Origin: Branchiostoma floridae
Taxonomy: Eukaryota > Chordata > Leptocardii > Amphioxiformes > Branchiostomatidae
Assembly: GCF_000003815.2 (NCBI RefSeq)
Contig: NC_049988.1
Span: forward strand, 23,602,842 to 23,666,841
Direction of reading: 5' to 3'
DNA length: 64,000 bases
In this document: piece by piece, positions 41,201-48,258 of the stretch
Layout of the letters: each line of letters begins with the position of its first letter
Position numbering within the stretch: the first letter of the stretch is position 1
The notes under the pieces: model-generated
What the model was told of the DNA's origin: nothing
The model's input: the letters and a program-made list of their open reading frames with translations, nothing else
The model's database searches: none
Made by a program: the position numbers and the translations under genes

Positions 41201-44200
41201 CATTGATTCACGGATTGAAAACTTGGGAAATTTACCTACTTCTTTTAAAAAAACAACCATTTGAAATGGCCAGTTGGACTGACATCACTGACAGCTGTGA
41301 AACAATGACGGGGAAGTTTGTTAGGCTCTGTTTAGGAAATGGCACTGTCTTGATTTATGAGAAGTGTTGTCATAAGGCCAAATCAATTTAATTATTGGTC
41401 CTTGGATTAAAAAACTTGGGAAATTTACCTACCTCTTTTAATAAACAACCTTTTGAAATAGCCAGATGAATTGATGTCACTGACAGTGCAGAAACAATGA
41501 CAGGGTAGTTTGTTATATTCTTTTAGTCAAGAAACGACACTTGACTAAGTTGACTGATGAGAGGCCACGTCAATTTTAATCGATTTGTTAAAAAACTGGG
41601 CCTATTTTTTTCTTATACAACCTTTTGAAATGGCATGGTGTACTGATGTCAGCAACAGAAGGAAAAAAAGGAATTCCAACACCATATGTTGAAAGGTGCA
41701 TTTTGTGGTAGAGGTGAGGGGAGCAAGCCGTTAAAAATCCCAGCCACTACTACATGTATTTCCGCAACCTAACCTCTGCTTGAAGAATAATCAAGGATAC
41801 AAACAAGACATTGTAACTGTCCGCACGTAGCTCACGTAAGGGTGGGTGTAGGGGTTTCTTCTGTTGCTCTGACCGTGACAAGGGGGATCTGTTTACAAGT
41901 TGATTAAAAATGTTAAGGACCGTGAACAAGACTGGATACGTGGCTTCATTAAATCGCTGCACCTGTGAGAAATATGTACTGTAAAGCGCTTAATTTTAGC
42001 AGTGACAGATTCAAAAGTGCATACCAAAAAAAAATAAAATAAAAGAGTAAAAGTTTTAGACAACTACGTTTCAAATACTACTTTGTGATTTATCAAACTT
42101 ATTATCACTTACAACATTAGATGTTAGCTATAAAAGAAACAGCCAACTTAGCAAAAGTTGGAAGACTTTTCAATGTAAACTGTACTTCTGTTATATACTT
42201 TGTCTGACACTTGCCACTTCCCTCATACCTCAATGAAAAGTGGTATGTGGGCCAATTTGAGCTTTCATGCATAAACATTCAAATATTTAAACAAAGTAGT
42301 TGTACAGTATGTTACAAGGACACAGATTGTCTCCTGCCTTCTTTATTAGATACATGCCCTCTGTGGTAGATCTGAATTTCCAATGACGGCAGTCTTTGTG
42401 TATGGAAACTAAAACAATTCTACAATTACACCCCTTGCAAGACAAATGTTATTGTCACACAGAAAAACCTCTCCACATTCAATGCATACTCAACTCCATA
42501 TTCAAGTCACCTTACTTCAATGTGCTTTAAATTACCCTCAATAAAGTTCAGTAGCAACAACAGAGAAAGTTATTAATTTCTTTGTTCTGATCCTAAACTA
42601 AACCCTGACTTTGTCACCCTGACATAGTAATAAATAAGCACCATCTTTGATGTTCAAAGTGAGATGCAACTGTGAATGTGTTACCTATGAAACAAATCAA
42701 AGAGCAATGATTGGTCTGCATGTCATGTGATACTGATCATGATACTATTGTGAAACTTCAATGTCACTCAAGATAACCATGGCAACAAAAAACACAGCTA
42801 AACATGTATTTATTATCACAGAGCAACATCACAACACCAATGTCCTTGTGGGGGGTTACCAGGGGTTATAACATCACCAAAGTTGTTTTTCCCAAACCGG
42901 ACCGACCGTACACACAGGTGAAGAGATACAAACAGGAAGAAAAGATAACAAATAAGGAAATGTTACGCCGTCGCTATTTTTGTGCCCGCCCTTTGTCAGC
43001 GCATCTGTCGTCCGCTCAAACACGCAAAAATAGATACAGGAGCGTTTTGGGCCATAAAAGATGACCTAGTTTAGCCAAGTGGGCATTGACGGGTTGCACA
43101 AAGATAGAGGATGGAGTTTACAATGGGGAGAATGAAGGTATTTAAGTCGGACAGGAGTGCAAAGTTTCCGGACAATGCAGAGGCATTTTATTTGTTCACA
43201 CCTGTTGTGATACCGCTGTTAATAGGTGTACTGTTAATCGTTTGAGGCAATGTCTTCTCTGACTGTTGGTCCTGATATGCTCCAACTTTCTGCCCTTGCG
43301 GCAAGCACTTGAAATAAACTTCCAAACTTCAATCAGGTGAAAATGTGTACCTTAAGCTTCTGTCAGGGCTATCCCTTGGATAGGATGTTAAATGGAGGTC
43401 CACTGTTTGCAATACTGCCTAAGGGACTGTCTCATGGCTCCGTCCCTTCCTCCATCCCTAGATGATGATTTGCTTGTTGGGACGGAGAAAAATCTCACCC
43501 TGTCCATCCAAAAAATCTGCGCTTCATGACATAAAATGTATGATACTATATTTTCATCACCTCAAAATGACAGATTTTAAAAAAGAAAATAAAAAAAACG
43601 GTGTCCTGAAGAACAAGCAGACATAAACAAATTCTAAATTGGAGACAGAAGTGCTAAGATAACAGGTTTACCTGCATCTATGAGGATCCGTACTAGAGAC
43701 AGGTCTGTCTGGTGGGAACAGGTACAGCCGTACACTGCCAGGTACAGGGCACTGTCACCTGCTGCTGAGCGCACCTGCATGTCTGCACCTGTACAGGTGT
43801 GAATAAACAGGTGTGAGCAGGTACAACAGTACACTGTCAGGTACAGGGCACTGTCACCTGCTGATGATCGCACCTTCGTGTCTGCACCTGGAACATAATC
43901 AACAGGTGAGCTTGAACAGGTGGGAACAGGTACAGCCGTACACTGCCAGGTACAGGGCGCTGTCACCTGCCGCTGATCGCACCTTCATGTCTGCACCTGG
44001 AACACAGTCAACAGGTGAACAGGTACAGGTGTCAACAGGTACAGGTGTGATCAGGTACAGCTGTACACAGCCAGGTACAGGGCACTGTCACCTGCTGCTG
44101 ATCGCAACCTCATGTCTGCACCTGGAAAACAATCAACAGGTGAGCTCGTACAGGTGTGAACTGATACAGGTGTAAACAAGTACAGGTGCGAACAAGTACA

Positions 44201-44524
44201 GGTGTCATCGAGTGACTGGTCTACAAATCAGTTTGAAGGGCTTACCTTTTTTGATGAGTTTTCGCACAAGTTCGTGAGAGCCACTCAGGCAAGCACACTG
44301 GGAGGAAAGAAAAAATTAATAAGGAGGATTTTACTTTATATATTTCAGCTGTGATTCTACAGGACTAGACTATGGTTATACTCAAGGTTCAGACCAACAA
44401 GACCTGCATGATCATGCTATCCAAGCTTCCTGCATTATCTCAACCGAACCGTATTTTGTTGGAAGAAATGTACGTATTGCACTGGAAGCGGCCTTTGTTA
44501 ATGCTTCAACTCAATAGAGTATGA

Positions 44525-44558
<34 letters not shown>

Positions 44559-46940
44559 GCTTGCACATGTACTTGTACTTACCAGGAAGAGAGACATGCC
44601 GGTACTGGGCAGGGTCTGGTTGATGTCCAGTTGTCGCCTTTCCACCTCCTCTGCTACTCTCGTCGCATAGCCAGGCCGGTACGCAGTCTGGAAGATATTG
44701 TTGTGTTACTATCATGAATACCATCAAAAAGGAAGCATCATTCATCCCACATTTAAGCTTTAACCCAATCTATAGACAGGGCTCGAAATACTTCTGCATA
44801 CCTGCACAGGTGCAGGTAACATTGGAAATTACCTGCACCAGACAAATTTTACCTGCTGCACCACTCAGAATTTAGGAAGTATGAATCATACTAAAATTGT
44901 TCAGGAACCATTGCATTATTGCTTTTTATACTTCATAGGTGGTAACAATAGGCGGTTAGCCAGTTCAAGTCCACATCATGAAACATACATACATGTAGGT
45001 GTAGGTAGACACCAGAAATACCTGTAGTTTTACTTTTACCTGCCCTATCCTGCATATGCAGGTGGTATTTTGTGCCCTGATAGATGAACAGCTACAGATA
45101 GAATGAGATTTTTTAACCTCTGTTTTAAGTAATTGTACCAACCTTTGCTAAATCAAACAGGTCCAGGTCTCCTAGGCCTGGTGTGTGAAGACTTTTGGGT
45201 TTGAAGTGGAGCTTTCTGCCCCTCTGCTTCTTGGTACTAACACCTCTAACTGGGGATATGGACAGAAAACAAGAATTATCATAAGTTTTTACTACTTTCC
45301 AGAATAATCATAATTGAATTTTAAGTTCATTTCATACATGGTATCAATATAATACTGAGAGATTGATGCAGATGGTATTTATACATTTATAATCTGCATC
45401 TTAATGTACCTTGCCAATGCCATTGAATATCTTATAATGTTGTTAGTAAGGTATCCTCTATATCTAAAGACTCTTTATTCCTGAATGAAAAGGGACAGCT
45501 ATACTAGATAGTTGGCTGTACAAATCTGACACACTTTACAAATTATACTGCAAACAGTTTCAATAGGTTTAACAGATGTTCAACAGATATAGAAAAAAAA
45601 TTAAATAGAAGAGGCCTCGTGAAAGATGCTATAACTCTTGTTGTGTCAATAAAGATTACCTTAAGTTTTCATTTCTACTGCTGTTCAAAACTCACCCTCC
45701 TGTGAAACATGAAAGACTATCCTAAACATCATGGCCATCAGCAGTACCACTGCAAAACCTACAGCAAGCCTCAGTCCCCAGACATTGTCTCTTGTAGAGT
45801 GTGCCTCAGCCACCTGCAATAGGACTGAATGGGAAGGACGGTTTCACATTTTAATATCTAGAATTAGTATAAAGAAGAGGGCACTTGTGTGTGTGTGTGT
45901 GTGTGTCTGTTTGTGTGTGCCTGTGTGCGTTTGTTTGTTTGTTTGTCTGTGTGTGCGTGTGTCTGTGTGTATGTGTGTGTGTGTGAGAGAGTGTGTGTTT
46001 GTGTGATTGTGTGCGTGCATGTGTGTGAGAGAGTGTGTCTGTGTGATTGTGTGTGTGTGTGTTTCTCTGTGTTAGTGTACAGAAATGCTATATGCTTTTT
46101 GTGTGTGAACTTATCCAAACAGACCAGTGGGAGTAACAAGCATTAATTCTAACCTTATATCAACACCCGCACCAAGAAATTGAAATAGATACTCATTCTT
46201 TCCCTGTTCAGTCCATCAGTCAATGCGCTGACTGGCACTGAGGAAAGAGACACTTAATTTACACTTGAACATTTTACACAACCACAGCTTTATTTTTACT
46301 GACTATCTGTCAACTTCCTTTGCCCTGAGGAAGGTGACAGACGGTCACCAAAACGTAAAAATAAAGCTGTGGTAATGTAAAAAGAGTGGCATGCCAACCT
46401 GATGAAACTGTTCACAGATTTCTGACTGGCTCTCTGGCATTTGCCCCTTCAGTAGGGTTATTCAAAGCCAGACTCAGAGGCTGGCCTCCACCCTATATTT
46501 AACCATGTGTGTATGTGAGTGTGTATGTGTGTGTGTTCGTGTGTGTGTATGTGTGTGTGTTCATGTGCATGTGCGTGTGTGTGCGTGTGCGTGCGTGCGT
46601 TCAGTAAAAACCTGTACAAGTTGCCAGCTCTACATAAAGACCCCCTGGCTGTGACCAATTTTACTGCTGCCATAGACACAAGAATCCTGTGCACAATGAT
46701 AACCTGTCTAAACAGACCAGTTGCCATCAGTCCTCTTAGTGGTCTTGTTGTGCAGGTTTGACTGTAGATGATTTAACAACATGTTGAAATGAGACCTACC
46801 ACCCAACATAGCAACCACTGACTGCTGTACCAAGTCCCACACCCTCCACAGCTCTGTGATGACATCATGACTTTGTGTGCACAGTTTTGCCATGACATCA
46901 TGACTGTGTGTGGTCCAGAGCTGCCACATCTCCTCCATAT
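32103..46940 (-). CDS. Ankyrin-repeat protein with one membrane helix, about 8 exons
   Basis: Exons in transcript order are 46940-46800, possibly 46433-46399, 45813-45696, 45249-45143, 44687-44583, 44297-44246, 43788-43672, 35652-35554 and 32278-32103. From 45813 onward all phases agree. The product, about 310 residues, has an N-terminal region (MEEMWQLWTTHSHDVMAKLC), a membrane helix (LRLAVGFAVVLLMAMMFRIV), a basic loop, and three ankyrin repeats: MSLFLCACLSGSHELVRKLI, SALYLAVYGC, and DVNAANDRGNTPLHQAAMSG. It ends MFHSC. Ankyrin repeats bind proteins. The partner is unknown and I do not recognise the family. The gene is spread over nearly 15 kb by repeat-rich introns. The start at 46938 is the first in-frame ATG. 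A possible non-coding first exon ends at 47894. Confidence 0.72.
32320..32405 (-). repeat. Copy of the ankyrin last exon's acceptor end
   Basis: GGCTCCACCACATCCCACAC, CTGGTGAGGAGCGCTGATGT and GGCCTAAACAACAACAAA repeat 32209-32296 almost exactly. A shorter trace (AGCTGCAACAAGGTGGCCTA) lies at 32656-32682. Both keep the acceptor region and lie upstream of the real exon. Confidence 0.8.
32458..32556. repeat. (GAGT)n microsatellite
   Basis: About 13 perfect GAGT units followed by imperfect ones, inside the last intron of the ankyrin gene. ORFs over it encode only simple repeats. Confidence 0.95.
33731..34021 (-). other. Unassigned open stretch with hydrophobic segment
   Basis: One frame is open over about 105 codons and has a hydrophobic run (LLPTFLGVLLFILLEFLSFH) followed by a Ser/Thr-rich part (TLTSRTAPTYFRSTAPQTQ), ending at a possible donor GTCAGC. 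It could be the first exon of a type II membrane protein, but it lacks an ATG. Other frames are open too. It does not fit the ankyrin gene's phase. Confidence 0.25.
34209..34745. repeat. Tandem repeat, about 180-bp unit, 3 copies
   Basis: Units start near 34209, 34392 and 34575 with AAATAAG. The first two share AGTCTGACGCAATGATC, GGTATTTGTATGGCAA, TTTTCAAA.TCC and CATTAACAACTTTGATTATT. The third is strongly decayed (TTTCAAACAGATATTCC, CCTTTGATTATTGTG). It is intronic. Confidence 0.8.
35076..35234. mobile_element. Short Tc1/mariner-superfamily (pogo/Tigger-like) MITE
   Basis: Ends are CAGTAGAAGCCGTTTAATTG and the complement of CAGTAGAAGCCACTTAATTG, flanked on both sides by TA (35074-35075 and 35235-35236), the target duplication of Tc1/mariner elements. 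The CAGT.GAA.CC start is typical of pogo/Tigger-type elements. At 159 bp it is non-autonomous. Confidence 0.88.
35554..35652 (-). CDS. Ankyrin gene exon encoding exactly one 33-residue repeat
   Basis: It is 99 bp, phase 1 to 1, encoding CDVNAANDRGNTPLHQAAMS then GNIPLIKLLLKHG: a canonical ankyrin repeat (G.TPLH.AA..G....V..LL..G). The acceptor is CCTGCAG and the donor GTAATG. A phase-symmetric one-repeat exon can be duplicated or skipped without shifting the frame. Confidence 0.88.
35765..35855 (-). pseudogene. Broken duplicate of the ankyrin exon
   Basis: It has an acceptor (TATTGCAG) and then codons for CDVNAANDRGNTPLHQAAMS and GNIP, after which the end with the helix and donor is lost. 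It lies 110 bases upstream of the intact exon. A further trace (TTCAAATCACAGCCTAGAGG) lies near 36014-36033. Confidence 0.8.
36366..36400 (-). mobile_element. SINE fragment (reverse)
   Basis: On the minus strand it reads CTTGGATAGGATGTTAAACA then GAGGTG, matching the phrase at 43376-43402. It is a short remnant. Confidence 0.4.
36565..36625 (+). mobile_element. tRNA-derived SINE head (B box)
   Basis: GTGTTGGGTTTGTGATCTGG, then GCGGGTTCGAATCCTG. The GGTTCGAATCC string is a perfect Pol III B box, and the upstream phrase looks like an anticodon-stem remnant. There is no full cloverleaf, so it is a SINE rather than a tRNA gene. Confidence 0.55.
37665..38105. repeat. Degenerate tandem repeat (TGTAGTGTCTAA)
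   Basis: The phrase TTTGTAGTGTCTAA recurs at about 37681, 37916 and 38071 (GTAATGTCTAA near 37750). It is accompanied by TGAGATCAAGGGGCAAGTGT, AAGAGAGACCTT and TTTGAGTATTGTTAAGGTCT, giving a nested pattern with units of about 75-235 bases. Intronic. Confidence 0.7.
38106..39470. other. Intronic, nothing recognised
   Basis: AT-rich sequence up to about 39030. A more GC-rich stretch at 39200-39420 has imperfect inverted phrases (TGCCTACAAAGTCGGG and GCCGCCACTTTGTAGAC) and may be another foldback element. No exon is supported. Confidence 0.4.
39475..39705. repeat. Diverged tandem duplication
   Basis: 39475-39542 and 39635-39700 share GGGAGAG, CACAGCCA, AGAAA.AC, AGGATATC and TTGAGATTTCTT in the same order at a spacing of about 160 bases. 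Confidence 0.6.
40690..41660. repeat. Tandem array, about 185-bp unit, 6 copies
   Basis: The phrase ACAACCTTTTGAAATGGCA (with variants) occurs near 40707, 40899, 41063, 41253, 41445 and 41618. Each is followed by GACGTCAATGAC-like, GAAACAATGA and GTCATAAGGCCAC phrases and a TTGGCCT.TTTTTT end. No protein reading is conserved across units. It is a minisatellite-like intronic array. Confidence 0.85.
41661..43365. other. Intronic, nothing recognised
   Basis: No exon, RNA gene or clear element is seen. AACCTCTGCTTGAAGA at about 41768 resembles the end of the hairpin element at 48737. Confidence 0.4.
43375..43410 (+). mobile_element. SINE fragment
   Basis: TTGGATAGGATGTTAAATGG then AGGTCC matches the SINE phrase at 28730 and its reverse at 36366. 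Confidence 0.4.
43672..43788 (-). CDS. Ankyrin gene exon (second ankyrin repeat)
   Basis: Phase 1 to 1, encoding GADMQVRSAAGDSALYLAVY, GCTCSHQTDLSLVRILIDAG. The G(D)SALYLAV...(S)L..VRILIDAG pattern is an ankyrin repeat with an extended loop. The acceptor is TGTACAG and the donor GTAAAC. Confidence 0.8.
43810..44125 (-). repeat. Three decayed copies of the ankyrin exon start
   Basis: Copies at about 43815-43890, 43918-44000 and 44050-44120 keep AGGTGCAGACA, GCGATCAGC and GGTGACAG.GCCCTGTACCTG of the exon at 43672-43788, spaced by about 115-130 bases. All lose the second half. The sequence between them is rich in ACAGGTGTGAACAGGT units. Confidence 0.85.
44246..44297 (-). CDS. Ankyrin gene small exon
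   Basis: 52 bp encoding CACLSGSHELVRKLIKKG. It joins 44583 (MSLFL) in phase 0 and 43788 (GADMQV) in phase 1 to form a complete ankyrin repeat. The acceptor is CCTCCCAG and the donor GTAAGC. Confidence 0.8.
44528..44555. repeat. (GTAT)n microsatellite
   Basis: About seven ATGT units directly downstream of the exon at 44583 in the ankyrin gene. Confidence 0.9.
44583..44687 (-). CDS. Ankyrin gene exon
   Basis: 35 codons in phase 0: TAYRPGYATRVAEEVERRQL, DINQTLPSTGMSLFL. It is a charged helix followed by the start of the first ankyrin repeat. The acceptor is TCTTCCAG and the donor GTAAGT. Confidence 0.78.
45143..45249 (-). CDS. Ankyrin gene exon (basic juxtamembrane region)
   Basis: It encodes VRGVSTKKQRGRKLHFKPKS, then LHTPGLGDLDLFDLAK. 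The cluster of K and R right after the membrane helix suggests that this side is cytosolic (positive-inside rule), placing the ankyrin repeats in the cytosol. The acceptor is ATCCCCAG and the donor GTTGGT. Confidence 0.75.
45696..45813 (-). CDS. Ankyrin gene exon with the membrane helix
   Basis: It encodes VAEAHSTRDNVWG, then LRLAVGFAVVLLMAMMFRIV and FHVSQE. The helix is about 20 residues with no charge in its core. The acceptor is CTATTGCAG and the donor GTGAGT. Phase is 0 in, 1 out. Confidence 0.75.
45885..46080. repeat. (GT)n-rich microsatellite
   Basis: Long imperfect GT, TGTG and GTTT tract. Open frames on both strands over it are low-complexity artefacts. Confidence 0.95.
46279..46373 (+). 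mobile_element. Small foldback element with hammerhead-like core
   Basis: ACCACAGCTTTATTTTTAC at 46279-46297 is the exact complement of the stretch at 46355-46373. Between them, 46325-46355 reads CTGAGGA, a stem (AGGTGAC agac GGTCACC), then AAAACG. This is similar to the CUGANGA-stem II-GAAA core carried by Penelope-like elements. The GAAA block is changed to AAAA, so activity is doubtful. Confidence 0.45.
46399..46433 (-). CDS. Possible 35-bp exon of the ankyrin gene
   Basis: It would encode ESQSEICEQFHQ and convert phase 1 (from 46800) to phase 0 (at 45813), exactly what the chain needs. The acceptor (AATGCCAG) has a poor pyrimidine tract and the donor is GTTGGC, so this is a guess driven by phase. 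Confidence 0.3.
46505..46605. repeat. (GT)n microsatellite
   Basis: A second GT/GC-alternating tract in the same intron as the one at 45885. Confidence 0.95.
46800..46940 (-). CDS. Ankyrin gene first coding exon
   Basis: The ATG at 46938 opens MEEMWQLWTTHSHDVMAKLC, then TQSHDVITELWRVWDLVQQS and VVAMLG. The phrase SHDV(M/I)xxL occurs twice. The donor is GTAGGT. The upstream acceptor (TTGCAG) shows that a further 5' exon exists. The candidate ending at 47894 would put its own ATG out of frame. Confidence 0.55.
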
Positions 46941-47211
46941 CTGCAACTGCAAGTCAAATCGCAACATCAAAAATGTAGCTTATCAAGAATTTGGTCCAAC
47001 TTTTGCATTATCGCAAGCTGCATGTGCAGCATAACAGTGGGGACACCTGGTGACTGGCAGTAGTACTGCATATCTTATATGAAAGACTGACAGTGGATAC
47101 TATCTGAAACACCTGACTCTTGATGCAATTCATCAATTGACCTGATTGTATATGTTACTAATAGTAATACTTAATTTCGTGCTTGCCTTTCATTTCTAAC
47201 CTTGATTTGAA

Positions 47212-47413
47212 TACTGTAAATGCAGAAATGTTCGCGGTGGATTAATGTTCGTGGTTTTTGCGGTGACCACTTTACTGCGAACTTAAGTTAAAACCACCGC
47301 AAACATTTTTCTATTGTGGTATAAGACTGCAGTCTATGGTGTTACCGCGAACTTAAATCCACCGCGAAAAGTCCTTTTACCCGCTACCGCGAACTTAAAT
47401 GCATTTACAGTAC
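47212..47413. mobile_element. MITE family C, copy 1
   Basis: Ends are TACTGTAAATGCAGAAATGT and the complement of TACTGTAAATGCATTTAAGT. The interior is dominated by CCGCGAAC/GTTCGCGG phrases in both orientations, so it folds as a long hairpin. I know this type of element as very abundant in lancelet DNA. Confidence 0.88.
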
Positions 47414-47893
47414 TTAGTGTAACTTGCTACATTTAGCCATTTGGGGGCATGTAGTACATGTGTATATGTAATAAACTTCACAAACAGTGAGCTATAACAT
47501 GTGATAGCAATCAGCTCACCTTGCATATTTCTCACCAGATTTAGGAATATTTTAGTGTGACGTCATCTGTCTGACGACCCTGTAAAAAATGACGTCATGC
47601 TTTGATGAAGTCCAGATATCAGTACATGTACACCTCCCCCAATTCAAAAACAACAACTATTTTAACCCTAAGCTTTGTCGATCTATGTAGTCATAATGTG
47701 GACTAGATATAGATTGTCAAGGTTTGAAACACGTGACATGACAGCCCTGTTTCTACTCGAATTTGTCCAGGCCGGCCAGGAAGGCACTAAACATCCCAAG
47801 TGTCAAATAATTTATCGTCTGCGCATATTCTGGAGACCAATTGCAAATTTCGTCAACATTTTCCGTCAAAACTTTTACAATACGGTGCCTTAC

Positions 47894-48258
47894 CTGACTA
47901 ACTGCAACTCCATAGAACTCTTGACAACGTTTGGGATTGAAGAAACTTGAAGTAAGTCTGAAAATGAGCTAAATAAAGGAGGAATTCAAACTCCCGCTCA
48001 AGTTGACTATTTCTGCAAGCAGCGCTTAGAACCTGAACGCATGTACACGATAGCCATTTGTAAAAAAAAAATACTCATGATAATAGTTCTTGTTTCCAGA
48101 ATTTTTATCTAAAATTTTACAAAAATGTATTATAATTTACCAATATGTAAAAAGGATGTGATTGTGTGTTTTGACCGTGCATTATATTTGTAAGGAGACT
48201 AGTGTTCCCGGTAATATTATTTGTTTGGATGCGGTGTTATGATCGCTACATCATCAAC
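47894..48258. promoter_or_regulatory. Shared head-to-head promoter region
   Basis: The Kelch gene starts at 48259 (plus). A possible first exon of the ankyrin gene ends with a GTAAGG donor at 47893 (minus). At most about 350 bases would separate the two transcription units. No TATA box or clear CpG island is visible, so only the geometry supports the call. Confidence 0.35.

Noticed and set aside
40690-41660. CRISPR-like array
   Set aside because: Units are about 185 bp and diverged throughout, with no short identical repeats and spacers, and the context is an animal intron.
45864-46146. Open frames over the GT tract on both strands
   Set aside because: Their translations are only dipeptide-like Val-Cys or Thr-His runs. 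They are microsatellite artefacts.
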